Source: an uncultured Ignavibacteria bacterium
Lineage (GTDB): Bacteria > Bacteroidota > Ignavibacteria > SZUA-365
Reading direction: 5' to 3'
DNA length: 64,000 nt
Assembly (NCBI GenBank): GCA_913061095.1
Contig: CAJXVM010000025.1
Coordinates: 1-64,000 of the forward strand
Numbering within the stretch: position 1 is the stretch's first letter; each line of letters starts with the position of its first letter. The notes beneath the pieces were generated by a model. That model ran no database searches. It saw only the letters and a list, made by a program, of their open reading frames with translations, and was not told the DNA's origin. The position numbers were made by a program, and so were the translations under genes. Below are positions 27,364 to 35,787 of this stretch, one piece after another.

Positions 27364-29022
27364 ATGCTTCAGTATACGCGCATCCTCATTGTTGTTCCAC
27401 TGATCCTTCTGGCGTCCTGCGCACGGCAGCAGCCCGGTGTCGTGTCTGCCGCCGCACCTGCCGCGGCCGAAGCGGGATGGGACATGCTGCTCGCCGGCGG
27501 CAATGCTGCTGATGCCGCCGTCGCCGCGGCCTTCACACTGGGGGTGGCGGAACCCGCGGGTTCGGGCATTGGGGGGCAGAGTGTTGTGCTTCTCCAGCGG
27601 CCCGGCGAGCTGCCCATTGTCCTCGACGGCAGTTCCTCTGCGCCGCGTCAGCTGCCGTCGGAGGTGATCAGCGCTGGAGCGGGAGCCGCCGACGCCTCGG
27701 CAGAAACCGGGCTGTCGGAAATCGGCATCAGCGCCGCGCGGGATCCGTTCGCGGGGAGGCGCGGGACGACTGTTCCGACGACGGTGCGTACGCTCCACGC
27801 ACTGTGGCGCGACTACGGCAGCGGGGAGCTGTCCTGGCAGGATGTTCTCGCACCCGCCATCCGCGCCGCCGAAGAGGGCGTGCGCTTCGGTCCCTTCGCC
27901 CGGTCCGCGCTGCGCTCCTCGCGTGAACATCTGCTGAAGGACAGTCTTGCCCGCACGGTGTTCCTCCCCGGTGGCCACATCCCTGCCGTAGACCGGATCG
28001 TGCGTCAGCCGCAGCTCGCACGCACGCTTCGACGCATCGCCGCTGACCCGGAATCCTTCTATACGGGTGAGATCGCCGATGAGATCGTCGCGGACATGCG
28101 GCGGCACGGCGGCTGGCTCAAGGCGGAGGATCTCGCATCCGTGGAGGATCCGATCGAGCGCAAACCGCTGCACGTGCGGTATCACGGGAAGGATATCTAT
28201 AGTGTACCGCCGCCGTACGGCGGCTGGGTGGTGCTGCAGGCGCTCGCCTTGCTTGATGGGGAGGAACAGACCGGCGGGGCCGGGGGAAGTGATGCGCTCA
28301 TCGAAGCGCTGACTGCCGCGCACCGGTCGCGTCGTGAGTATCCCGTCCGTGCGCTGCGAGGAGAGGATTCAACCGCGGCCGGACATCTCACACCGCAGCG
28401 AATCCGCGCACTGCGCCGTGACGCACCCGGCAGCGGGGAGACCACGCATCTGAGCGTCGCCGATGCTGACGGGATGGTCGTGGGAATATCCCAGAGCGTC
28501 AACTACTATTTCGGCGCGAAAGTCATGCATCCGACGCTCGGGTTCTTCTACAATGATTATATGCGTGAATTTGTTCGCGACGATGCGCGGCATCCCTACG
28601 CGCTCAAACCGGACGCACTTCCCTATTCGTCCATGAGCCCCACGGTTGTCACGGAAAACGCGTCCCCGCTGCTGATGCTGGGCAGTCCCGGAAGCGCCCG
28701 CATTATCTCGGCGGTCGTTCAGGTCATTCGCGCGACGATCGGCGAGGGCGCAGATCTGGCTGACGCCGTGTCCCGGCCCCGCCTGCACGTCATTCCCGAC
28801 AGCGCCGTGTTTTTCGAGGATGCCGGCCATCGGGATGCATGGATCCATCGTGGGGGTGCAAATGGCAAGGCCGGAGATCCCCCTTCGGATGTATCGATCA
28901 GGGGACGCAACCCCTGGTTCGGGGGAGTGCATGCGGTGATGCGGACGGAGGAAGGGTGGATCGGCGCAGCTGATCCGCGGCGGGACGGCGCCGTGCGTCC
29001 GGATTCACGTTCGGCGCGATGA
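27364..29022 (+). CDS. Gamma-glutamyltransferase-type N-terminal nucleophile hydrolase
   Basis: The 552-residue protein is a proenzyme that should self-cleave before Thr360 (ETTHLSVADADG, matching the TTHxS signature), giving large and small subunits. The N-terminus MLQYTRILIVVPLILLASC is a lipoprotein signal, so the enzyme is probably periplasmic and lipidated. The large subunit has the AxxAGWDMLLAGGNAADAAVAA and GSGIGGQ motifs. It would hydrolyse or transfer gamma-glutamyl groups, for example from glutathione. The start is taken at ATG 27364; TTG at 27355 is in frame but within the upstream stop. No ribosome site is clear, so it may depend on translation of the DUF4136 gene. Confidence 0.9.
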   Translation: MLQYTRILIVVPLILLASCARQQPGVVSAAAPAAAEAGWDMLLAGGNAADAAVAAAFTLGVAEPAGSGIGGQSVVLLQRPGELPIVLDGSSSAPRQLPSEVISAGAGAADASAETGLSEIGISAARDPFAGRRGTTVPTTVRTLHALWRDYGSGELSWQDVLAPAIRAAEEGVRFGPFARSALRSSREHLLKDSLARTVFLPGGHIPAVDRIVRQPQLARTLRRIAADPESFYTGEIADEIVADMRRHGGWLKAEDLASVEDPIERKPLHVRYHGKDIYSVPPPYGGWVVLQALALLDGEEQTGGAGGSDALIEALTAAHRSRREYPVRALRGEDSTAAGHLTPQRIRALRRDAPGSGETTHLSVADADGMVVGISQSVNYYFGAKVMHPTLGFFYNDYMREFVRDDARHPYALKPDALPYSSMSPTVVTENASPLLMLGSPGSARIISAVVQVIRATIGEGADLADAVSRPRLHVIPDSAVFFEDAGHRDAWIHRGGANGKAGDPPSDVSIRGRNPWFGGVHAVMRTEEGWIGAADPRRDGAVRPDSRSAR

Positions 29023-29041
29023 AGAAATTTCCAGCCGTCTT

Positions 29042-29070
29042 TTGACCTTTTCCCCGCGCAGTACTACATT
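29042..29070 (+). promoter_or_regulatory. Promoter of the desaturase gene
   Basis: TTGACC (29042-29047), 17-bp spacer, TACATT (29065-29070), about 70 bases before the ATG. Confidence 0.65.
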
Positions 29071-29141
29071 TTTCTTTCAGGATATCACCGTTCCGTAATT
29101 TCCTGCGACGAGCATGTTTCCCACAAGCACGGGAGCGCATC

Positions 29142-30086
29142 ATGGCCGCACCAGACGATTTCTCCTACTCCGCGGAACCGGAGCCGCACAAGGCCCGGAC
29201 CAAGGCGATTCTTGCCGCCCATCCCGAAGTCCGTGCACTGATCGGCCGCACACCGGCAAGTTTTTTTCTCATCCTCAGTGTGGTCGCCATCCAGGTCACC
29301 GCTGCCTGGCTGCTGCATACGCTGCCATGGTGGACCGCCATCATCGCGGCCTGGCTGTTCGGCGCATTCGCCAGCCACATGGCCTACGTTCTGATACACG
29401 AGGCCGCGCACAACCTGATCTTCAAAAAGAAAGCGGCGAATATGCTGGCCGGCATTTTCGTGGACATCGTCAACGTGGTCCCCAGTGCGGTGTCATTCCG
29501 CAGTTACCATTTGAAGCATCATTCATATCAGGGGGATTATGACTTCGATGCGGACCTCGCGAGCAGGTGGGAAGCGCGTCTTGTCGGTCATACCTTCATC
29601 GGAAAAGCGCTGTGGCTGCTGTTCTTCCCCGTGTTCCAGGGACTTCGGCCTCCGCGGCTGAAAAACATCCCTTTCATGAGCGGCTGGGTCGTACTCAACT
29701 GGATCGTCGTCTTCGGCTTTGACGCGCTGGTGATCGTTTTTCTCGGACCGACGGCCTTCCTGTATTTCGTGCTTTCCTTCGCCTTCGCTATCGGACTGCA
29801 TCCGCTGGGTGCGCGGTGGATTCAGGAGCATTATCTCACCGCTCCCCCGCAGGAGACCTACAGCTATTACGGTCCGCTGAACATCGTCGCGCTGAACGTG
29901 GGCTATCACAACGAGCACCACGACCTGCCGTCGGTGCCCTGGAACCGCCTCCCGAAGCTGAAGGCGGCGGCACCGGAATTCTACGAGAACCTTCACTCGC
30001 ACAGTTCATGGACCCGTCTTCTCCTGCGCTTCATCTTTGACCCGAAGCTGTCCCTGTACAGTCGCATGGTGCGCGTCAGGCAGTAG
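29142..30086 (+). CDS. Sphingolipid (dihydroceramide) delta-4 desaturase-like membrane enzyme
   Basis: The 314-residue membrane di-iron enzyme has three His boxes: HEAAH (86-90), HLKHH (123-127) and HNEHH (256-260), with four to six membrane helices between and around them. The third box [10 protein letters not shown] and the following [11 protein letters not shown] closely match eukaryotic DES1/DEGS1 ([10 protein letters not shown] and NLPxxxSW), and the N-terminus [17 protein letters not shown] matches the Des1 leader (HxxRxxxIxxxHPE). The most likely reaction is introduction of a double bond into a long-chain base or ceramide; another fatty-acyl desaturation is possible. The ATG follows GGGAG. 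No other sphingolipid gene lies in the window, and a hairpin repeat array follows directly. Confidence 0.87.
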   Translation: MAAPDDFSYSAEPEPHKARTKAILAAHPEVRALIGRTPASFFLILSVVAIQVTAAWLLHTLPWWTAIIAAWLFGAFASHMAYVLIHEAAHNLIFKKKAANMLAGIFVDIVNVVPSAVSFRSYHLKHHSYQGDYDFDADLASRWEARLVGHTFIGKALWLLFFPVFQGLRPPRLKNIPFMSGWVVLNWIVVFGFDALVIVFLGPTAFLYFVLSFAFAIGLHPLGARWIQEHYLTAPPQETYSYYGPLNIVALNVGYHNEHHDLPSVPWNRLPKLKAAAPEFYENLHSHSSWTRLLLRFIFDPKLSLYSRMVRVRQ

Positions 30087-30092
30087 GCATAG

Positions 30093-30436
30093 CCCCACGC
30101 GTGAGCGTGGGGATGGAGGAGGCAGTAGCCCCACGCGTGAGCGTGGGGATAGAGGAGGCAGTAGCCCCACGCGTGAGCGTGGGGATCGAGGAGGCAGTAA
30201 CCCCACGCGTGAGCGTGGGGATGGAGGAGGCAGTAACCCCACGCGTGAGCGTGGGGATAGAGGAGGCAGTAACCCCACGCGTGAGCGTGGGGATAAAGGA
30301 GGCAGTAACCCCACGCGTGAGCGTGGGGATAGAGGAGGCAGTAACCCCACGCGTGAGCGTGGGGATCGAGGAGGCAGTAACCCCACGCGTGAGCGTGGGG
30401 ATCGAGGAGGCAGTAACCCCACGCGTGAGCGTGGGG
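30093..30436. repeat. 36-bp tandem array, 10 copies, each with a perfect hairpin
   Basis: Ten units start at 30093 and every 36 bases to 30417. Each has the 20-bp palindrome CCCCACGC-GTGA-GCGTGGGG and a 16-base linker ATnGAGGAGGCAGTAA (the first linkers read GTAG). Only one linker position varies freely (A, C or G) with rare extra changes, and the palindrome is identical in all ten. The period is a multiple of three, which explains the open repetitive frames in both directions; they are not genes. The 437-base gap 30087-30523 contains only this array and about 85 bases of unremarkable sequence. Confidence 0.95.
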
Positions 30437-30523
30437 ATGGAGCAGCAGGCACAATTCCGCACTCCCCGCGAAAAACTGCCTGCTGGCAGCGCAGATGTTC
30501 AATCAGACTGATAAAAGGATCCC

Positions 30524-32482
30524 ATGAACAATACATTTGACTTCGGCGGCGAGATTGTGTGGCGTCCCTCATGGGATGACATTGATCGCAGTAACCTGCA
30601 GGCATTCATGAAGGAGCACGCCATCGCCTCGTTCGATGAACTGCTGCGCCGCTCCACCGGGGACGTGGCCTGGTTCACCGATGCCATTCTGCGCTTTCTC
30701 GATATTCAATTCGACACTCCCTACACGCAGGTGATGGATCTCGAAAAGGGCATGCAGTTCCCGCGCTGGTGTGTCGGCGGGGAAATGAATATCGTCACGA
30801 ACTGCGTGGACAAGTGGGCCGCGGATCCTGTGCAGCGCGATCGCGACGCCTTCACATGGGAAGGGGAGGAAGGCACGGTGCGGAGTCTCACCTATGGGCA
30901 ACTTGCGGCGGAAGTCAATCGCTGCGCGAATGCATTACGCGCACTGGGATTCGGGAAAGGTGATGCCATCGGCCTCTACATGCCCATGACGCCGGAAATC
31001 GTAATTGCTCTCTTCGCCATCGCCAAAATCGGCGGTGTCATTCTGCCGCTTTTCTCCGGGTATGGCGAAAGCGCCGTGGCCTCGCGTCTACGGGATGCCG
31101 ATGCGGCGGGACTCTTCACGGCGGACGGTTTTTTTCGTCGCGGCGAAGTGGTGGATCTCAAGCGCGTCGCGGATGCTGCCCTTCGTGACGTGCCCACGAT
31201 GCGGCATGTCATCGTGCAGCGCCGCACGAGGCATGACATCCCGATGCAGGAGGGACGCGATCTCTGGTGGGATGACATCGTGCCCGAACAGTCGGCGCAG
31301 GCGCAGGCCGAGCGGACCGCAGCCGAGGATATCCTCATGATCATCTACACATCGGGCACGACGGGACGTCCGAAAGGCGCGGTGCACACGCACTGCGGCT
31401 TTCCGGTCAAGGCGGCGCAGGACATGGCCTTTGGCACCGACGTGCATCGTGACGACCTGATCTACTGGATGACCGACATGGGATGGATGATGGGGCCGTG
31501 GCTCGTTTTCGGCGCCACTCTGCTCGGGGCAAAGTTCTTCCTGTTTGACGGCGCGCCGGATGTCCCCGGCGTCGACCGCCTGTGGGACATGGTGCAGCGG
31601 CATCGCATCACAGTACTCGGCATTTCTCCCACCCTCGTGCGTGCCCTGATGAAGCATGGCCTCGATCCCGTGCGCGCGCACGACCTGTCCACGCTCCGCT
31701 TTTTCGCCTCAACGAGCGAACCCTGGAATCCCGGTCCCTGGATGTGGCTCTTCCGCGATGTGGGTGAATCCCGCTGTCCGATCATCAATTACTCCGGGGG
31801 CACGGAAATCAGCGGCGGCATCCTCATGGGCAACCCGCTGCTGCCGCTCAAGCCCGCGGCGTTTTCGGCGCCATGCCCGGGCATCGCCGCCGACGTATAC
31901 GACGAGCTCGGGAATCCGCTGCGCGGCGCCGTCGGCGAACTGGTTATCACCGCACCGTGGATCGGGATGACGCGCGGTTTCTGGCGTGATGACGAGCGCT
32001 ATCTCGAAACCTATTGGTCACGCTGGGAAAACGTCTGGGTGCACGGGGATTTCGCCGCGGTGGATGAGGACGGCCTCTGGTACATCCTCGGTCGCTCGGA
32101 TGACACCATCAAGGTTGCCGGCAAGCGCATCGGTCCGGCGGAAATCGAAAGCCTTCTCGTGCGGCACCCGGCCGTCAACGAAGCCGCGGCTATCGGCGTT
32201 CCGCATGAACTGAAGGGAAGCGAGGTTGTGTGCTTCTGCGTGCTCAATCCCGGCCACGCCCCGGACGGCGCGCTCGTCACGGAACTCCGTGAATCCGTCA
32301 TGCGCGACATGGGCAAGCCCCTCGCGCCGAAACGCATTCATTTCATCGGCGACATCCCGAAAACACGAAACGGGAAAATCATGCGCCGCATCGTCCGCAG
32401 CGCCTATCTCGGCGAGGATCCGGGTGACGTATCCAGTCTCGTCAATCCCGGCGCGGTCGATGAAATCGCCGGTATCGGCTGA
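30524..32482 (+). CDS. Acetyl-CoA synthetase-like AMP-forming acyl-CoA ligase
   Basis: The 652-residue enzyme has the acyl-CoA synthetase N-terminal cap (about 45-95) and the ANL adenylation core: P-loop [12 protein letters not shown] (about 273-284), the NYSGGTEI motif (A5), the [20 protein letters not shown] region (A8) and the C-terminal catalytic Lys in RNGKIMRR (A10). It should activate acetate or another short carboxylic acid with ATP to the acyl-AMP and then acyl-CoA. Length and the closing NPGAVDEI fit the Acs branch, but the family includes propionyl- and acetoacetyl-specific enzymes, so the substrate is uncertain. An AAAGGA site precedes the ATG. No clear promoter is seen between the hairpin array and the gene. 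Confidence 0.9.
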   Translation: MNNTFDFGGEIVWRPSWDDIDRSNLQAFMKEHAIASFDELLRRSTGDVAWFTDAILRFLDIQFDTPYTQVMDLEKGMQFPRWCVGGEMNIVTNCVDKWAADPVQRDRDAFTWEGEEGTVRSLTYGQLAAEVNRCANALRALGFGKGDAIGLYMPMTPEIVIALFAIAKIGGVILPLFSGYGESAVASRLRDADAAGLFTADGFFRRGEVVDLKRVADAALRDVPTMRHVIVQRRTRHDIPMQEGRDLWWDDIVPEQSAQAQAERTAAEDILMIIYTSGTTGRPKGAVHTHCGFPVKAAQDMAFGTDVHRDDLIYWMTDMGWMMGPWLVFGATLLGAKFFLFDGAPDVPGVDRLWDMVQRHRITVLGISPTLVRALMKHGLDPVRAHDLSTLRFFASTSEPWNPGPWMWLFRDVGESRCPIINYSGGTEISGGILMGNPLLPLKPAAFSAPCPGIAADVYDELGNPLRGAVGELVITAPWIGMTRGFWRDDERYLETYWSRWENVWVHGDFAAVDEDGLWYILGRSDDTIKVAGKRIGPAEIESLLVRHPAVNEAAAIGVPHELKGSEVVCFCVLNPGHAPDGALVTELRESVMRDMGKPLAPKRIHFIGDIPKTRNGKIMRRIVRSAYLGEDPGDVSSLVNPGAVDEIAGIG

Positions 32483-32611
32483 CATCGAACCACCATTCCG
32501 CGCGCACGGTCGGCGGGGAGGGAATCTACGGTCGGAGGATCATCCGCGCAGGGGAAAAAAGAAAAAAGAAATTTTTTCCGAAATAGGGAACTTCCCCGGA
32601 TACGGGGCGTG

Positions 32612-32643
32612 TTGTCATATCGATACATCGACATATCTATATG
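32612..32643 (+). promoter_or_regulatory. Promoter/operator abutting the arsR-type gene
   Basis: TTGTCA (32612-32617) and a -10-like TATCTAT (32634-32640) flank an imperfect dyad ATATCGA-TACA-TCGACATAT (32617-32636), the kind of AT-rich inverted repeat bound by ArsR repressors. The elements run into the start codon, implying a leaderless mRNA or a start at 32656. Confidence 0.4.
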
Positions 32644-32961
32644 TGGCAATACGACATGACAATCACCATTGAAAAGACAGACCAGGAATTGCTTGAGGAA
32701 GCCAGCAGCATGCTGCGTGCCGTCGCGCACCCGGTGCGCCTGGCGATTGTGGAGCTGCTGGACAACGATACGCGCTTCAACGTGACCGAGATTTTCGAGC
32801 GTCTGGGACTCGAACAGGCCGTCGCATCGCATCACCTTTCCATTCTCCGGGACCGCGGTGTGCTGAACCAGGAGCGGGAAGGAAAACACGTGTATTATTC
32901 CCTGCGTCATCCCCGGCTGACCGAAATCGTGCACTGTGTCAAAGACTGCTGCATGGTGTGA
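32641..32961 (+). CDS. ArsR/SmtB-family transcriptional repressor
   Basis: The 106-residue winged-helix protein (alternative start at 32656, MTITIEK) has the family's layout: AHPVRLAIVELL, helix-turn-helix VTEIFERLGLEQAVASHHLSILRDRG, and the wing NQEREGKHVYYSL. Its only cysteines are at the extreme C-terminus (C99, C103, C104 in HCVKDCC), so ligand sensing, whether by metal or persulfide, would be at the alpha-5 end. It lacks the first cysteine of SqrR/BigR-type sensors, so sulfide sensing is inferred from context: its stop is 1 base before the TauE/SafE gene and a rhodanese and persulfide dioxygenase follow. It probably represses this operon. Confidence 0.88.
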   Translation: MWQYDMTITIEKTDQELLEEASSMLRAVAHPVRLAIVELLDNDTRFNVTEIFERLGLEQAVASHHLSILRDRGVLNQEREGKHVYYSLRHPRLTEIVHCVKDCCMV

Positions 32962-32962
32962 G

Positions 32963-33772
32963 ATGGAAGCAATGACGACTCTGTTCGGATTTCTTGCCGC
33001 CGTGCTGATCGGCGTGACGCTCGGACTCATCGGCGGCGGCGGATCGATTCTGACTGTACCCGCACTCGTGTACCTGGTCGGCGTCGCACCCGTGCCGGCA
33101 ACGGCATATTCTCTCTTCATTGTGGGACTGACGGCGCTTGTCGGCGCGGTCGCTTACATGCGCAAGGGGCTCATCAGCTACCGCACCGCGCTGGTGTTCG
33201 GCGTGCCATCCTTCATCGCAGTATTTCTGACACGCAGCTTCCTCGTACCGGCGATCCCGACGGAGCTGTTTTCCGTCGGAGGATGGATGATCACGCGCGA
33301 TATCGGCATCATGCTGCTGTTCGCCGCCCTGATGATCGCCGCCTCCGTGTCCATGATCCGCAAGAGCAGGAAGGAAAGCGCTGGCGAGGAAATCCAGTAC
33401 AATTATCCCATGATATTTGTCGAGGGACTCGTGGTCGGGGTGCTGACCGGGCTGGTCGGCGCCGGCGGGGGTTTCCTCATCATTCCGGCGCTCGTCGTGC
33501 TCGCACGGCTTCCCATGAAGCTCGCCGTCGGCACGTCACTGCTGATCATCGCCGTCAAGTCCCTGATCGGATTTACCGGCGACATGATCACCATGCCGAT
33601 CGACTGGGGCTTTCTCGCCCTGTTCTCCGTGTTCGCGATTGCGGGCATCATCCTCGGCAGCTGGCTGACGCGATACGTCTCCGGCGCCCGTCTCAAGCCC
33701 GCCTTCGGCTGGTTCACGCTCGCGATGGGCGTCTACATTATCGGAAGAGAAATAGCAATCAACACATTGTAA
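32963..33772 (+). CDS. TauE/SafE (TSUP) family sulfur-compound permease
   Basis: The 269-residue protein has about eight membrane helices in two related halves, each opening with a Gly-rich motif ([20 protein letters not shown] and [20 protein letters not shown]), the hallmark of TSUP transporters. These carry sulfite, thiosulfate or related anions across the inner membrane. The ATG at 32963 was chosen since it follows the upstream stop by one base; ATG 32972 is an alternative. The gene sits between an ArsR regulator and two sulfur-transfer genes, so it likely moves sulfite or thiosulfate made by persulfide oxidation. Confidence 0.9.
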   Translation: MEAMTTLFGFLAAVLIGVTLGLIGGGGSILTVPALVYLVGVAPVPATAYSLFIVGLTALVGAVAYMRKGLISYRTALVFGVPSFIAVFLTRSFLVPAIPTELFSVGGWMITRDIGIMLLFAALMIAASVSMIRKSRKESAGEEIQYNYPMIFVEGLVVGVLTGLVGAGGGFLIIPALVVLARLPMKLAVGTSLLIIAVKSLIGFTGDMITMPIDWGFLALFSVFAIAGIILGSWLTRYVSGARLKPAFGWFTLAMGVYIIGREIAINTL

Positions 33773-33795
33773 CATCATTCACGGACGAATAGATC

Positions 33796-34149
33796 ATGTT
33801 CAACGATATCTTCTCCGCCCTGCGCGGAACACAGGTCAGGGTCCCGAACATCGGGTCCGAGGAATTCGCCCGGCTCATGCGCGAAGAGAAAGACGCCGTC
33901 ATTCTCGATGTCCGCACGCCGGGTGAGTTTGCCGCGGGACATATCCCTAACGCGGTAAACATCGATATGATGGACCCGCAGTTCCAGCAGAAACTCGACT
34001 CCCTCGACAGGGGGAAACCCATGCTGCTATACTGCCGCAGCGGCAACCGCAGCTATCACGCGGGCAATGCCATGCTGAAAATGGGCTTCGAGCACGTGTA
34101 CAATCTCGCCAGCGGTCTTCTCGACTGGCACGACTCCCTGGAACGATAA
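33796..34149 (+). CDS. Single-domain rhodanese (sulfurtransferase)
   Basis: The 117-residue protein is one rhodanese domain: EFARLMREEKDAVILDVRTPGEFAAGHIPNA opening and an active-site loop YCRSGNRS with catalytic Cys about residue 80. It should move sulfane sulfur as a Cys-persulfide to an acceptor such as cyanide, sulfite or glutathione. No signal peptide, so cytoplasmic. It lies 23 bases after the permease and 37 bases before the persulfide dioxygenase. Confidence 0.92.
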   Translation: MFNDIFSALRGTQVRVPNIGSEEFARLMREEKDAVILDVRTPGEFAAGHIPNAVNIDMMDPQFQQKLDSLDRGKPMLLYCRSGNRSYHAGNAMLKMGFEHVYNLASGLLDWHDSLER

Positions 34150-34186
34150 ATACGACCTGATGAACGAATACCGGAGAAAATGAGTC

Positions 34187-35611
34187 ATGTTTTTTCAGCA
34201 TATATACGAACGAGGACTGGCACAGGCGAGCTATTTCATCGGATGTCAGGCGACCGGCGAGGCGCTGGTCGTCGATCCCCGCAGAGACATCGATGTGTAT
34301 CTCGAACTCGCCGAGAAGCACAACATGCGGATTACGCACATCGCGGAAACGCACATCCACGCAGATTTCCTGAGCGGCTCACGTGAACTTGCTGCCGCCA
34401 CGGACGCGACCATGTACCTTTCCGACGAGGGTGGAGCCGACTGGCAGTATGCCTTCGATCATGTGGGTGTCAGGCATGGCGATCATTTCATGGTCGGCAA
34501 CCTTCGTGTCGACGTCCTTCACACTCCGGGACACACGCCCGAGCATGTATCCTTCCTGCTGACGGATACGCCCGCGAGCGATCGTCCCGTGATGATTTTC
34601 ACCGGCGATTTCGTGTTTGTCGGCGACGTCGGACGTCCCGATCTTCTCGAAAAGGCCGCCGGCATTCAGGGCACGCGAGAGAAGGGGGCACGCGACATGT
34701 TCCATTCCCTCAAACGTTTCAAGGCGCTGCCTGATCATATCCAGGTCTGGCCCGGTCACGGCGCCGGATCCGCCTGCGGAAAATCGCTCGGCGCCGTGCC
34801 CAGCAGCACTGTCGGGTACGAGAAGATCACGAACTGGGCACTCCGCATTGATGACGAGAAGGAGTTCGTCAGCGAACTGCTCGCCGGACAGCCAGAACCG
34901 CCGAAGTATTTCGCCATGATGAAAAAGCTCAACAAGGTTGGTCCGAGCGTCCTGGGCGGTGTCCCGCATCCCGCGCGTCTGACACTCCGTCAGTTTGAAG
35001 ACGCCGTGAAGCAGGGGGTTACCGTCGTCGACACGCGCGACAAGCTCGCGTTTGCAGGCGGTCATGTGCCGGAGAGCCTGAACATCCAGGACAACAATGC
35101 CTTCAGCACCTGGGCTGGGTGGATGCTGTCGTATGACAGACCCTTCCTGCTCGTCGCAGCCGACAGCCGCATCGAGGACCTGACGCGTGCGCTGATCCGT
35201 ATCGGGCTCGATCATATGGTCGGATATGTCAGCGACATGGATCGTATCGGCGACACGGGGCATACCATGCGTGTCATGGACCAGATCACCGTTGAGGAAT
35301 TATACGCCAACCGTGACCGGTATCACGTGATCGACGTCCGGGGCTATACCGAGCATGAAGCGGCCCACATCCCCGGAGCGCAGAATATCCATGCCGGCTA
35401 CCTGCGTGAGCATCTCGATCAGATTCCTCGCGACAGGACTGTTGTCGTGCACTGTGTCAGCGGCGACCGCTCGAGCATCGCGACCAGTCTGCTGCTCTCC
35501 GAGGGCGTTCGCAACGTGCGCAATCTCACCTGTGGATTCAACGGCTGGCGTCAAAACGGATATCCGATCGAGACGGCACTGCCACAGGACGCTGACGTCC
35601 TGGCGGCCTGA
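34187..35611 (+). CDS. Persulfide dioxygenase-rhodanese fusion (ETHE1/CstB type)
   Basis: The 474-residue protein has an ETHE1-like metallo-beta-lactamase domain (1-240; ETHIHADFLSG, HTPGHTPEHVSF, TGDFVFVGDVGRPDL and WPGHGAGSACGK provide the Fe(II) ligands) and two rhodanese domains. The first (about 265-350) has lost the catalytic Cys (loop LLVAADSRIED) and is probably structural. The second (about 365-465) is intact, with Cys in VVHCVSGDRS. It should oxidise glutathione or other low-molecular-weight persulfides to sulfite and couple this to sulfur transfer. It is the last gene of the operon and a strong terminator follows. Architecture matches CstB-type enzymes. Confidence 0.92.
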   Translation: MFFQHIYERGLAQASYFIGCQATGEALVVDPRRDIDVYLELAEKHNMRITHIAETHIHADFLSGSRELAAATDATMYLSDEGGADWQYAFDHVGVRHGDHFMVGNLRVDVLHTPGHTPEHVSFLLTDTPASDRPVMIFTGDFVFVGDVGRPDLLEKAAGIQGTREKGARDMFHSLKRFKALPDHIQVWPGHGAGSACGKSLGAVPSSTVGYEKITNWALRIDDEKEFVSELLAGQPEPPKYFAMMKKLNKVGPSVLGGVPHPARLTLRQFEDAVKQGVTVVDTRDKLAFAGGHVPESLNIQDNNAFSTWAGWMLSYDRPFLLVAADSRIEDLTRALIRIGLDHMVGYVSDMDRIGDTGHTMRVMDQITVEELYANRDRYHVIDVRGYTEHEAAHIPGAQNIHAGYLREHLDQIPRDRTVVVHCVSGDRSSIATSLLLSEGVRNVRNLTCGFNGWRQNGYPIETALPQDADVLAA

Positions 35612-35677
35612 CCGTTTCACATCCCCGGTCCGCGCCCTGTATCCCGCTTTCACGTCATCGTCGTGAAGCGATCCATC

Positions 35678-35716
35678 GTCCCGTCTGTCTCCGTGCAGGC
35701 GGGACGTATTTTTTTT
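35678..35716 (+). terminator. Intrinsic terminator of the sulfur operon
   Basis: Stem GTCCCGTCTG (35678-35687) with CAGGCGGGAC (35696-35705), ten pairs including one G-T, followed by a nine-T run (35708-35716). Confidence 0.9.
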
Positions 35717-35725
35717 CGTGAAATG

Positions 35726-35754
35726 TTGTGGAAAAAGTCAACTTTAGGTATTCT
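35726..35754 (+). promoter_or_regulatory. Promoter of the NagZ-like gene
   Basis: TTGTGG (35726-35731), 17-bp spacer, TATTCT (35749-35754), 33 bases before the ATG. Confidence 0.6.
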
Positions 35755-35787
35755 TAAACTTAGTCAGTCCTTTATCCGGAGCCTTTC

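Noticed and set aside
30093-30436. CRISPR array
   Set aside because: The palindrome resembles a type I-E repeat (CCCC...GGGG with a short loop), but every unit has practically the same 16-base linker, so there are no spacers, and no cas gene is near.
30037-30540. Proteins with repeats such as TRERGD or [12 protein letters not shown]
   Set aside because: They are translations of the 36-bp array in several frames; the period is a multiple of three, so all frames stay open.
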